From: Clostridium cuniculi
GTDB lineage: Bacteria; Bacillota; Clostridia; Clostridiales; Clostridiaceae
DNA: 64,000 nucleotides
NCBI RefSeq assembly: GCF_004353185.1
Contig: NZ_SMUS01000011.1
Coordinates: forward strand, 1 to 64,000
Direction of reading: 5' to 3'
Shown piece by piece: positions 54,325 to 62,847 of the stretch. Made by a program: the position numbers and the translations under genes. A model generated the notes under the pieces. It was given only the letters and a program-made list of their open reading frames with translations. It did not search any database and had not been told where the DNA came from. Every line of letters begins with the position of its first letter. Position 1 is the stretch's first letter.

Positions 54325-55386
54325 ATGAAAAAATCAAGTGTACTAGCTATAGGTTGTGGAGGAGCAGGTAATAGACTTCTTAATGAATTTTTAGAGTTAG
54401 ATAGAAGATATACGGGTATTTTTATGAATACTAATATGGCTGAAATGGAAGATTTAAAACATTTTGACAGAGAAAGAAGATGTTTTTATATACCAAATGC
54501 AGATGGAACAGGTAAAGATAGAAAATTAGCAGAACAGTATATAAAAGATGAAGCTGCTAAGTTTGTTGAGATGATTAAAAAATTTACTAATCAAAATCAT
54601 ATAATATTCTTAACAAGTGCAAATGGAGGTACTGGATCAAAAGCTTCTGTTATGCTTCCAAGATTGATAAAAGCGGCTTGTCCTGATAAAACAATATCTT
54701 TAATAGCTACTTATCCAAATATAGATGAATCTGATATGGATTTTGAAAATAGTTTAGATTTCTGGGAAGAAGTTAAAACTTGTAGAAAAAGAAAATTCAT
54801 AGACAATGTTAGATTTATAGATAATAATAAGCCATATACTGAAGATGAAATAAATAAACTTGCTATGAAAGAATTAGATGATAGCTTTAACATAATGGAA
54901 GGGAAATTAGATAGTTCTGATGTTACTAGATATCATGTAAGTAATGGATATAATGTAGTTCTTAGATTAGATTCTGATGTATCTTCAATTAAAAGAGCTA
55001 TTGATATGGCATTATCTAAAAGTGTGTACTATATTCCTGAAAATTTAGAATGTGATGTTTTAATAGGGAATATAAATAGTGAATCACATTCTTTAGCTGA
55101 CATTAGAGAGAAAATTGAATGCTATGACTTCTCTAAGTTCAACACAAAGACAGAAGGAGACTCTTTATTACTTATAGGTGGATGTATAATGCCTACCGAA
55201 GCAATAGAGTTAGTTCAAGAGAGCCTAGAAGATTTAAAAAATAGAAGAAATAGAAGACAACGTGAAGAAGAAGTTGTAATCACAAGAAATAAAAAGGAAA
55301 CTGTAAAAAAAGAAAAAGAGACTTCATCAAGAGTAACTGCTGAAGACTTAGATGCTATGTACGAAGATGATTCTTTCTGGGATTAA
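54325..55386 (+). CDS. tubZ: TubZ: tubulin/FtsZ-like partition GTPase
   Basis: 353 residues. GTP-binding loops: AIGCGGAGNR (T1, 8-17), NTN (T2 region, 35-37), and the tubulin signature ANGGTGSK (99-106, T4). Later NxxD-like catalytic loop residues lie in the helix DVSSIKRAIDMALSKS. A basic then acidic C-terminal tail (RRNRRQREEEVVITRNKKE ... DAMYEDDSFWD) is where TubR docks. TubZ filaments treadmill and pull the TubR-bound plasmid to each daughter. ATG with GGTGGAG. Closest remembered relatives are the c-st-type TubZ proteins. Confidence 0.93.
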   Translation: MKKSSVLAIGCGGAGNRLLNEFLELDRRYTGIFMNTNMAEMEDLKHFDRERRCFYIPNADGTGKDRKLAEQYIKDEAAKFVEMIKKFTNQNHIIFLTSANGGTGSKASVMLPRLIKAACPDKTISLIATYPNIDESDMDFENSLDFWEEVKTCRKRKFIDNVRFIDNNKPYTEDEINKLAMKELDDSFNIMEGKLDSSDVTRYHVSNGYNVVLRLDSDVSSIKRAIDMALSKSVYYIPENLECDVLIGNINSESHSLADIREKIECYDFSKFNTKTEGDSLLLIGGCIMPTEAIELVQESLEDLKNRRNRRQREEEVVITRNKKETVKKEKETSSRVTAEDLDAMYEDDSFWD

Positions 55387-55390
55387 TTAT

Positions 55391-55427
55391 AAAGACTAGG
55401 GAAAATATATTCTCTAGTCTTTTTCTT
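55391..55427 (+). terminator. Terminator of tubRZ
   Basis: 9-bp stem AAAGACTAG / CTAGTCTTT (55391-55399 with 55414-55422), then TTTCTTT. Confidence 0.85.
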
Positions 55428-55469
55428 TAACTATTCTTAAACGATTTTTAGCCTCATATCCTAATCTTT

Positions 55470-55871
55470 TTAAATTCCTGCTAATATACAACTTATTAAA
55501 AATATCATTATTAAACATAAATATCTATCTTCTGCACTACCTGTTTTAATTTCTTTAAAACCATAATATTCCTTATTATAAGGATAAAATAGCGGGACTC
55601 CCATCTTAGTAAAAGAGTCAAATGCAATATGTACAAGACAATTAGTACAAAAACTAATTGCAAATACAACATCAAATATACTACACAATCCAAATGCTAT
55701 ACATACACCTAATAAGCTATGAGTTATTTTTCTATGACCAAACATCATGTCTAAATCAGGAGCAGTAGATCCAATAAACCCTAAAATTAAAGGCAATCTA
55801 TCTAAGGGGGTATAGTAGCATAATGCACCAGTTACGATAACACCCGCTACCATATGTGTTCGCTTCATCAT
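55470..55871 (-). CDS. YdjM-like membrane metal-dependent hydrolase
   Basis: 133 residues from the ATG pair at 55871, 13 nt after GGAGGA; a TTG that is part of that site is unlikely. Four hydrophobic segments and the conserved acidic/His blocks MKRTHMVAG, GSTAPDLD, HRKITHS, CLVHIAFDSFTKMG and a later YP mark the YdjM/DUF457 family (predicted membrane-bound hydrolases). It lies convergent with tubZ, apart from other minus-strand genes. Substrate unknown. Confidence 0.82.
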   Translation of the reverse strand: MMKRTHMVAGVIVTGALCYYTPLDRLPLILGFIGSTAPDLDMMFGHRKITHSLLGVCIAFGLCSIFDVVFAISFCTNCLVHIAFDSFTKMGVPLFYPYNKEYYGFKEIKTGSAEDRYLCLIMIFLISCILAGI

Positions 55872-55981
55872 AATATAAATAATTTCCTCCAATTATTTTC
55901 ATTTCTATGCACATTTTAATATACACTTTCATATACTTTTAGTATAAACAATAAATAAAACAATTATTCAAGGAGAATTAT

Positions 55982-56401
55982 ATGTTATTTGAAAATCTAA
56001 AACCAATTAGAGTGTTAAGTGAGGATGAAGTTAAAATGGAGTTGTATAGACTTAGACAAAAACAAATATTGGGCGTTACTGCTATAGGAACAGGTACTTT
56101 AGCAACCTTTAAATTACTGAAATATATAAGCCCTATATTTGACTCATATATTTATGGATTTAGAGGTAAAAGTGTAAATACTTATTTAAAATTATCAAAT
56201 AAACTTAACCAGTCAATTTCATTTCCTTATGTTACAAGTGTAAATGTATTGCATATTACTATATGTGTATCAATTTTCTTATTCATACTGTATCTAGTAG
56301 CATTTATTAAATATAAAAAGAATAATACATTAACTATCAAAGATGTGCTATTAACAATAAGCCCTATATTGTTATGGGTAGCTATGGAGGTAATATTTTA
56401 A
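55982..56401 (+). CDS. Membrane protein in the FtsK operon
   Basis: 139 residues. Three hydrophobic segments: about 30-50 (ILGVTAIGTGTLATFKLL), 85-108 (VLHITICVSIFLFILYLVAFI) and 120-138 (VLLTISPILLWVAMEVIF). Its stop overlaps the ATG of the FtsK-like gene by one base (TAATG). Possibly an anchor for the ATPase. No family recognised. Confidence 0.7.
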   Translation: MLFENLKPIRVLSEDEVKMELYRLRQKQILGVTAIGTGTLATFKLLKYISPIFDSYIYGFRGKSVNTYLKLSNKLNQSISFPYVTSVNVLHITICVSIFLFILYLVAFIKYKKNNTLTIKDVLLTISPILLWVAMEVIF

Positions 56402-57954
56402 TGCTTTTAGAGAGTTTATTAGGTCTAAGTGGATGCTATATAGCTTATAGAATAAACAATAAAGACGATATATATAAAAGAAAACAAAGAAAGATTATAG
56501 AAGATAAATGGAGTAAATTAATGGATGCTATAGGGACAAAAGCTGAAAATAAAATAAAACAAGAATATAAAATATTAAATGTAATTCCTACGCATTACGG
56601 TTTTGATGCAATTATAAGTTTACCAATTGGAGTTGATTGTAATAAATTTAGAGAACTAATTCCATCAATTCAACAAACATATATTGCTGAGGTAATTGCC
56701 GAACCAAGTAAAGAAAAGAAAAATACAGTATACATGAGAGTTCATGATGTTAAAAAATCAATATCTGAAAAGGATAAGATTAGATTTTCATGGTACAAAT
56801 ATTTCCATAGTGGTAATAAATTTAGAAATAGTTTTGGAGAAACTTATACTATAGAATCTATATCACCAATAAAGGATCTTAATAAAGATGATATAGGATA
56901 TAAACTATCAATATCAATACCATCACAATTAAAATACAGTGATTTAGATGCTTCATGTGATGATTTATCAAAGGTGTTAAGCAAATGTTTTATAACCTAT
57001 AACAATGAAACAAAGAAAGTAAATTGTAATGTCATAACCAAACCAATAGATAATAGTTATAAATTTACTCCTATAAAAAAATTAAAGGCTTGGCAATTAT
57101 ATATAGGAATGGGGTATGATTACAAGCCTATAATATTAGACTACAAAGTTATACCTAATTGTTTAATTGGAGGTGTCGTTGGAAGTGGAAAGACAGTATC
57201 ACTAATAATGGCATTTGTTAATCTTTGTGTTACTAGAGATGATTTTGATTTGCATATAGGCATGATGAGTGAGAAAGAAGATTTAAGAATATTTCAAAAT
57301 GTTAAACAATGTAAAAGCTATTGTAACACACCCGCTGAAACAATAAAATTGCTTGAAGATTTAAACAAAGAGATGAAAAGGAGAAATCAGCTATTTGCAA
57401 AGTGTGAGGAATATTGTTCTAACATTTATAAATATAATTCAATAGTTGAGCCTAACAAAAGATTGAAAATCATTCATTTTATCTCTGATGAGATAGCAGA
57501 TTTTATGGAATATTCAGAATCACAAGATCTTTTATGGAATCTAATAAGAAAAAGCCGTAGTGCAGGCATATATATAACTTTAGCCACACAAAGAGCAACT
57601 ATAGAAAATATGAGCCCTGAAATAAAAAGTCAATTAGGTAATAAAATATGTTTCAATCAATCGAATGTTTCTTCTGCATTAACAGTATTATCAGCAGAAG
57701 GTTTAGCTAAAAGAGCTGTATCTTTAGAAAAGTCAAGAGAGTTTATCGCTGACTACACCGAAGGAGTAGCTATAGGCAAGACATTATTTTTATCAGAGAA
57801 TATGATGGTTGATTTATTAAAAAATGTACAAAAACCTATAAAAAGCGAGGATAAACAGTCTGAAAATAATGAAAAATTAGAAGAGAGTGTTGAAAAAGAG
57901 GATAAAACTCAACAGGGTAAAGTAATTAGTTTTAAAAATATTAATACTAAGTAG
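56401..57954 (+). CDS. FtsK/TcpA-like DNA translocase
   Basis: 517 residues from the ATG at 56401 (GGAGG 10 nt upstream, overlap with the previous stop). One hydrophobic N-terminal helix, then a beta-rich region, then the FtsK/HerA ATPase: Walker A GVVGSGKT (258-265), Walker B IIHFISDEIAD (about 356-366) and an arginine/TQR region ITLATQRATIENMSPEIKSQLGNKI. The Glu-rich C-terminus is disordered. Proteins of this kind are DNA pumps of conjugative plasmids and ICEs (TcpA, Tn916 Orf21). It is followed by a replication-relaxation-type protein, a known pairing. Confidence 0.85.
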   Translation: MLLESLLGLSGCYIAYRINNKDDIYKRKQRKIIEDKWSKLMDAIGTKAENKIKQEYKILNVIPTHYGFDAIISLPIGVDCNKFRELIPSIQQTYIAEVIAEPSKEKKNTVYMRVHDVKKSISEKDKIRFSWYKYFHSGNKFRNSFGETYTIESISPIKDLNKDDIGYKLSISIPSQLKYSDLDASCDDLSKVLSKCFITYNNETKKVNCNVITKPIDNSYKFTPIKKLKAWQLYIGMGYDYKPIILDYKVIPNCLIGGVVGSGKTVSLIMAFVNLCVTRDDFDLHIGMMSEKEDLRIFQNVKQCKSYCNTPAETIKLLEDLNKEMKRRNQLFAKCEEYCSNIYKYNSIVEPNKRLKIIHFISDEIADFMEYSESQDLLWNLIRKSRSAGIYITLATQRATIENMSPEIKSQLGNKICFNQSNVSSALTVLSAEGLAKRAVSLEKSREFIADYTEGVAIGKTLFLSENMMVDLLKNVQKPIKSEDKQSENNEKLEESVEKEDKTQQGKVISFKNINTK

Positions 57955-57963
57955 GTGAGGATT

Positions 57964-58563
57964 GTGAGAATAAATGAAAATACAAAAGAAATAATATCAT
58001 TTATAGAAAAATATGGATTTGTAACAGCTAAAATCTGTAGCAGGACAATATACAAAGGATTTAAACAAAACTATCAACTGGCAAGTAGAAAACTACGTAA
58101 AATGGAACAGGGAAAGTTATTGCAAAGATATTTAGATAATAGCAATGAATATATATATCAAATAAATAAAAAGCATATTACACCCCATAAGTATTATTTG
58201 ATTGATTTTTATTCAAGGTTATATGAGGGAGTTGATAGTGTAGAATTATTTGAAGTTGAAAAATCATGGAAGATAAGCAAAAAGAGGAATGATGGATTTA
58301 TTATTTATAAAAAAGGAGATAGCTTTTACTCTTTATTAATAGAAATAGATTATAGTCATTTTACAAGTAAAGAGAAGTTAGAAAGTTTGTATGAATCAAA
58401 AGAAGTGCAAAAATATTTTAAAGATAACTATGATATAGAAGATTATTTTCCTACAGTTGTAGTTGTATCAATGTTAGGGAATTCTGAATATAAAGATGTT
58501 GAATTTGATTATTTATCATTAGATTTTAATTTTACCAATATAGATATATTATTAGGGGCTTAG
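57964..58563 (+). CDS. Replication-relaxation family winged-helix protein
   Basis: 199 residues from a GTG at 57964; AGGTGAGG precedes it. N-terminal winged helix (IISFIEKYGFVTAKICSRTIYKGFKQNYQLASRKLRKMEQGKLLQRY), then HITPHKYYLIDFYSRLYEG and a nuclease-like beta core (FEVEKSWKISKKRNDGFIIYKKGDSFYSLLIEIDYSHFTSKEKLESL) with E in IEID. This is the layout of the replication-relaxation family (PF13814), found next to FtsK-like genes on mobile Firmicutes plasmids. It may start transfer or replication. Catalytic residues not certain. Confidence 0.7.
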   Translation: MRINENTKEIISFIEKYGFVTAKICSRTIYKGFKQNYQLASRKLRKMEQGKLLQRYLDNSNEYIYQINKKHITPHKYYLIDFYSRLYEGVDSVELFEVEKSWKISKKRNDGFIIYKKGDSFYSLLIEIDYSHFTSKEKLESLYESKEVQKYFKDNYDIEDYFPTVVVVSMLGNSEYKDVEFDYLSLDFNFTNIDILLGA

Positions 58564-58613
58564 ATTGTTTTTATAGCCCCCTTGTACATATTACAAAAGA
58601 GGAGGTGAATTAA

Positions 58614-58781
58614 GTGACAATTACATTTAAAGAATTTATAAAAGACTATTGCAAATACTACAATGAAAAGGAGGTTATAGTAAGAGATAATTCAGAAATG
58701 CAAGAAGTTTTATATGAACTGTATGATAATGATGATTTTGAAATTAACTATGATGAAAAAACTATAGAATTATTTAATTAA
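58614..58781 (+). CDS. Small protein, tandem paralogue A
   Basis: 55 residues from GTG at 58614 with AGGAGGTG. Sequence begins TITFKEFIKDYCKYYNE and ends DFEINYDEKTIELFN, the same frame of strands and helix as the next gene (58799-58966). No domain known. The first of two tandem copies. Confidence 0.6.
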   Translation: MTITFKEFIKDYCKYYNEKEVIVRDNSEMQEVLYELYDNDDFEINYDEKTIELFN

Positions 58782-58798
58782 CTAAAGGAGAGATTATT

Positions 58799-58966
58799 AT
58801 GAAAATTACATTCAAAAAATTTGATAGAGACTTTAGAGAGGAATATGGTATAAAGGGTAATTATTCTTTTAGAACAGAAGAAGATTTTAAAGAAGTATTG
58901 TTTAGATTATATGGCTCTGAAAATTTCTCTATTAATTATCAAGACAAAATAATAATAATTAACTAA
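58799..58966 (+). CDS. Small protein, tandem paralogue B
   Basis: 55 residues from the ATG at 58799 with AAAGGAGAG. Starts KITFKKFDRDFREEYG and ends FSINYQDKIIIIN, clearly related to the preceding gene (ITFK, E-D-F/M-x-E-V-L-x-x-L, F-x-I-N-Y). Two short paralogues in tandem suggest a recent duplication. Function unknown. Confidence 0.6.
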   Translation: MKITFKKFDRDFREEYGIKGNYSFRTEEDFKEVLFRLYGSENFSINYQDKIIIIN

Positions 58967-58980
58967 AGGAGGTTATTTAT

Positions 58981-59550
58981 ATGGCTAAAAAGAAACAAAC
59001 TATTAACAAATCATTATTTATTGTACCTATTATCAGTACTATGTTGCTAATATGGTATTATACAACTAATTCAGTATTTGAGAAGATATTTATAATATTT
59101 GTATTATTCTCTACTGTATTACCACTTGGATTTGGTATGATGAATATAATGATTTATTCTGCAATACCTTCAAAGAAAGGTTATAATAAAAAGAAGAAAA
59201 GTGTTCCTAGGAATAGAAATGCAGAATATATTTGTAAGCAATTAGATAAGAAAAAGACTGCTAGAAAACCTAAAGCAGAACCAAATCATTACTATTTAGA
59301 ATTAAGATCATCTATAATTAATCTAAATAGACAAGGAAAATTAACAAACTACATTATAAAAAATCTAAAGTCAGAAATAGATTCATTAGTATTAGAAGAC
59401 TATTCCAACTTTAGATTTAATGATGTAAAACATGAGATATACACTAAGATAAAAGATTCTGCTATAACAGATGATGATTATATTTATCTTAATGGATATC
59501 TAATAGGGTTAATAAATAATGATATAGCTTATAAAGAAATAACAAAATAA
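58981..59550 (+). CDS. Membrane protein with a soluble C-terminal domain
   Basis: 189 residues, ATG with AAAGGAGG. Two hydrophobic segments, about 10-28 (LFIVPIISTMLLIWYYT) and 34-58 (IFIIFVLFSTVLPLGFGMMNIMIYSA), then a Lys/Arg-rich stretch (KKGYNKKKKSVPRNRNAEY) and a helical C-terminal domain. It is last of the FtsK operon. A role in the same transfer or segregation process is possible but not shown. Confidence 0.65.
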   Translation: MAKKKQTINKSLFIVPIISTMLLIWYYTTNSVFEKIFIIFVLFSTVLPLGFGMMNIMIYSAIPSKKGYNKKKKSVPRNRNAEYICKQLDKKKTARKPKAEPNHYYLELRSSIINLNRQGKLTNYIIKNLKSEIDSLVLEDYSNFRFNDVKHEIYTKIKDSAITDDDYIYLNGYLIGLINNDIAYKEITK

Positions 59551-59810
59551 ACCAACCATAGTTTAGTTATTTAAGCAAACATAATTATATTAACCTACGG
59601 AAAGAGAGATAATATATAAAATATAGATCCCACCACAGACAGATATTTTATTTTTCTCTTTTCATTATTTTTTAGAATGGTAGAACTAGCGAAAACTAAG
59701 TTCCTTGTCTGGTTTTGATTCACGTCATTACTGGATGCCACTCTAATTTACTCTTACATATATTATAGCCAATTGATTAGAGATTATACAATTAGTATGA
59801 TCTCTTTTTT
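59551..59810 (+). ncRNA. Structured region after the FtsK operon
   Basis: About 260 nt without gene (part of 59,551-60,015). Pairings on the plus strand: TTAGAATGG with CCACTCTAA (59672-59680 with 59737-59745, 8 of 9 pairs) enclosing GAACT/AGTTC (about 59685-59706), then the terminator at 59779-59810. It may be the 3' untranslated region or a separate RNA. No promoter assigned. Confidence 0.35.
59779..59810 (+). terminator. Terminator of the FtsK operon
   Basis: AGAGAT-TA-TAC / GTA-TG-ATCTCT stem (59779-59805), then TTTTTT. Plus strand. Confidence 0.75.
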
Positions 59811-59863
59811 GTATATTTAAAAGTGTATTTGCTTGTATATATACATTATACATTTATTAAGTC

Positions 59864-59894
59864 TAAAGTGGCTATTTTACTAGATTAAAATAGC
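59864..59894. repeat. 20-bp element shared with 4000-4019, within a hairpin
   Basis: TAAAGTGGCTATTTTACTAG (59864-59883) is the exact reverse complement of 4000-4019. It also extends into a 9-bp hairpin GCTATTTTA-CTAGAT-TAAAATAGC (59871-59894). It lies downstream of rep and its TTTTACTAG core occurs also at 61368-61376. A protein-binding site for plasmid replication or control is likely. Confidence 0.7.
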
Positions 59895-59906
59895 GCAATA
59901 ATAGAA

Positions 59907-59965
59907 TGAGGGACGACCGTCAGGGAGGAACGAATAATATAAGACGAGTCGCAGTCGACTATGAT
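59907..59965. other. GC-rich palindromic patch downstream of rep
   Basis: Short G+C-rich patch in AT-rich surroundings: GACG-ACC-GTC, then GGGAGGAACGA, then the stem AGTCG-CAGT-CGACT. Together with the hairpin at 59871-59894 it fills most of the remaining gene-less 59,811-60,015. Function unknown; possible site-specific nick or resolution site. Confidence 0.4.
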
Positions 59966-60015
59966 AGAGCAATAAATAATTATATATTTCTTAAATATCA
60001 AAATTAGAAATAAAA

Positions 60016-61164
60016 CTATTCATTGTCCCAACCTAAAAGTTTATTTTCTAAATCGTTCCAATCTTCTTGGCTATAATCCCTTTCCTCACCACTCCAAAGT
60101 TTATTATGAATAGTCACCACTTCACTATCCCAATTCTCTTTTAAAGCGGTAAGTAAAACAGCCATATAATTTTTTATTGTACTAATCTGAGAATAATTTT
60201 CTACAGCTTTAACTTTATCTTTAATATACTCATATACAGTCATATCTACTTTATTTTCTCTTATAGATTCTAAAGATATATTAGTTATTTTATTAACCAT
60301 ACCAGCAGTAAGAGGTCTTCCAATTATTTCACTAACATTATCTACGTGTGATGGATCTATTGTATCATCTATCAATTCTGCTTCATTATCTACTGGATCG
60401 CTATTCTTGTTATCTCTTATATAGAATTCTATAGCCCCAACTTTACGACCATATCTTATCTCTTTATAATCATAAATTTCTATATCAGTATTTTTATTAA
60501 TAGCTTCTATAGTTGGTTTTATTTTTCTCTGTTTAAGTTTAGCATATTCAGGATATATATCATCTTCATAGGCTAACTTATATCTATAGTCTTCTAACTC
60601 AAACCTCCTAACACCTTTCTTAACATATCTCTTTAATAATTCATATGTCCTTATCTGGTCACTATTCTTTAAAACCTTAGACGCATCATGCTGCAGTTTA
60701 TTATATTTGTTTTTGAATACTAATAAATCTAATATTAAATCTGGGTGAAAGGTTAGACTTATACAACAATCACTAGGATCATATTCACATGTTATAACCC
60801 ATCTTTTTTCAATTATCTTTCCATCATTGCTTAAATATTGTATTTTAGAATCCCATAATTCTTTAGCTACATCAACCAATGTTTCGTATAGATAATTACC
60901 CTTTATATTAAATTCTCTCTTAAAGTCAGTAACATAAATCTTTAAATTACCAAATGTTTGAGTTGCTAGAAAAGTATTTAATTGCGAAGGTTTAATATCA
61001 GACTTAATATATATAGGTTTTAACTTCTTAGCCCCCATATATATTAGTCTTTGTGCATTTAAACTTAAACTATAACTAGACTCAACTAGATTGTTTGATT
61101 TATAGATATATTTATCATTATCCATTTGGTCAAATTGTAATTGTACTTGTTCATAACATTCCAT
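60016..61164 (-). CDS. rep: Rep_3-type plasmid replication initiator
   Basis: 382 residues from the ATG at 61164, 8 nt after AGGAG. N-terminal half has the Rep_3 (RepB/RepA initiator) pattern: NNLVESSYSLSLNAQRLIYMGAKKL, then FKREFNIKGNYLYETLVDVAKELWDSKIQYL and a second winged helix SDQIRTYELLKRYVKKGVRRFELEDYRYKLAYED. The C-terminal part (about 270-380) is helical and acidic. The protein should bind the iterons just upstream and open the origin for theta replication. Its ribosome binding site overlaps the first iteron, which would give autorepression. Confidence 0.85.
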   Translation of the reverse strand: MECYEQVQLQFDQMDNDKYIYKSNNLVESSYSLSLNAQRLIYMGAKKLKPIYIKSDIKPSQLNTFLATQTFGNLKIYVTDFKREFNIKGNYLYETLVDVAKELWDSKIQYLSNDGKIIEKRWVITCEYDPSDCCISLTFHPDLILDLLVFKNKYNKLQHDASKVLKNSDQIRTYELLKRYVKKGVRRFELEDYRYKLAYEDDIYPEYAKLKQRKIKPTIEAINKNTDIEIYDYKEIRYGRKVGAIEFYIRDNKNSDPVDNEAELIDDTIDPSHVDNVSEIIGRPLTAGMVNKITNISLESIRENKVDMTVYEYIKDKVKAVENYSQISTIKNYMAVLLTALKENWDSEVVTIHNKLWSGEERDYSQEDWNDLENKLLGWDNE

Positions 61165-61172
61165 TCTCAACA

Positions 61173-61366
61173 CTCCTGTATTTGTTCATCTTTAGATACC
61201 TAAATGTTCATATTTAAGTATGTATCTGTGTATATTTAATATTTTTACATATTTCGATAATACTCCTGTATTTGTTCTGTGTCAATCCTGAATTTGTTCA
61301 TGTTTAATACTATATTTGTGTATGTTAAGGTAAGTAAATGTTCATGTTAAAGTTGCTAAATGTCGA
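61173..61366. repeat. Iteron cluster of the Rep origin
   Basis: Repeats of CCTG(T/A)ATTTGTTC and TAAATGTTCAT: 61175-61189, 61201-61211, 61264-61276, 61287-61301, 61334-61345, and degenerate copies near 61309 and 61355. Spacing is irregular, about 20-45 bp. They lie directly upstream of rep and partly in its leader. Typical of Rep_3-controlled theta origins. Confidence 0.8.
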
Positions 61367-61601
61367 TTTTTACTAGGTTTAGGCGATATTGTATAGATAG
61401 AATTAATCTGTTGTGAGTTATAATATAAAAATATTATCTATAATATATACACAACAAGCCGGTTTCACCTTAAACAGAACATTTACAGGACTTTTTATGT
61501 ATTAATTGCTCCATTTTAGTTAAAAATATAAAATATATTGCCAATAATATATAATACCTGGAATTATATAGTTGAAAACTGCTCAATATCATAAAATTTC
61601 T

Positions 61602-61641
61602 CCTGTATTTGTTCCGTTTAAAGTAAGTAATTGTTCTTTTT
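61602..61641. repeat. Second, short iteron group
   Basis: CCTGTATTTGTTC (61602-61614) and AGTAATTGTTC (61626-61636) repeat the iteron core 240 bp further upstream. Between the two groups is AT-rich DNA that could be the unwinding region. The spacing suggests looping between initiator clusters. Confidence 0.65.
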
Positions 61642-61645
61642 AATT

Positions 61646-62573
61646 AAAAGATCTAATTCTTATTGTATATTTAAGTTGCATACTTAATTGCATATGTACA
61701 GTATACAACTATATTAAATAAAGCACGTAAATATAAAGCATTATTTTCTCAATAAGAAATCAGTAGGGAAGTATGGAGCAATAGTAGTAATATATAAATT
61801 TCTTATATTTCTTATATTAGGACTTGTATAATTGAACATGCTGCAATAATAAAAATCATACCCATAGCGCAAATCTTTCAGATACACCACTACTAAGGGA
61901 CTTTGCTTATAAGCCTTTATTTGCCTTTCTAACGGATTTTATTTTTAGACGATAAATTATACCTCTAAAATTTTAAAATTGATTCTAGAGCTTATTATGG
62001 CTTTTCTTTTCGGATATCAAAACAACGACTAACGTGTATCGGTAAAATGTTATTAAATTTGTCAAAACTAGCTATTTATCTATGTTTTAATGAGATTTGT
62101 AAAAGATCATAAACAACGATATCTGATTGCAGGATATGTTACTCGATAGAAACCTAGTGTTTATAAGGGTTTTGAGGGTATAAATAGTGCATATTTTAGA
62201 ATTATTGGTGATTTTTAAGTTTGTGAAATAGGGGATAAGTGGCTTAAAATAAGGGTTTTTACGATAGCATTTACGATAACATTTTGGATTTTTAGTCGAA
62301 GTTGGTGAAAATATAGTTGTGTAAAAATAGAATAGTTAACCCCAATTTCCCTCCACCGATCAACCCCAAAAATGAAAATATACCCCCTCTAAACCCTTTA
62401 TTTTAGCGGTAAGTCATTATAATTATATATTATAGGTAGTCAAGATAAGGGTAAAATATCATATAACATAGTAATAAAAACCATATAAAGAATTAAAATA
62501 TTATGTTGAATAGCTGTGATTTCTTGGCTTTGGTTCGTTTAAAAGCTTTGAGAGGTAAGTAAACACTTATACG
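61646..62573. other. Gene-less AT-rich region upstream of rep
   Basis: No ORF with a ribosome binding site on either strand. Contains the right 28-bp repeat (61937-61964), a tandem TTTACGATA(G/A)CATTT at 62258-62285 and a C-rich, G-poor tract (62340-62400, CCCC runs spaced 10-25 nt). Together with the iterons it is the likely origin region. I could not identify clear DnaA boxes. Confidence 0.5.
61937..61964. repeat. 28-bp direct repeat, right copy
   Basis: Identical to 52737-52764 in the same orientation. It marks the right edge of the partition/rep module. Confidence 0.85.
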
Positions 62574-62667
62574 TACAACTCAACCAATCAATACAAATCT
62601 AACTCAATCTAATCAATATCCAATCACACCATATCAACCAATCACATTACTAATAAAAATATCAATA
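62574..62667. other. 94-nt stretch without any G on the plus strand
   Basis: Bases 62574-62667 have no G but many CAATC, CAACC and CTAAT units. It lies between the origin region and the promoter at 62779. A G-free strand cannot form stable hairpins and could stay single-stranded or serve as an unstructured entry site. Confidence 0.8.
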
Positions 62668-62778
62668 GAAAATAAATAATAAGATCATCAACTAACTAAC
62701 ATATATTTTATAAAGGCAGTTGCCGACTGAGACTAAGAAAATAATATAAAAAAATATGATATAAATTAATAAAATTAG

Positions 62779-62807
62779 TTGACAAATAACTGCTTATAAT
62801 ATATAAT
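62779..62807 (+). promoter_or_regulatory. Consensus sigma-A promoter of the small-gene operon
   Basis: TTGACA (62779-62784), 17-nt spacer, TATAAT (62802-62807): both boxes perfect. It drives 62848-63060 and onwards. Confidence 0.9.
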
Positions 62808-62847
62808 ATAAGTATAGTAATTAATAAATCAATTGGAGGAGTTAACA

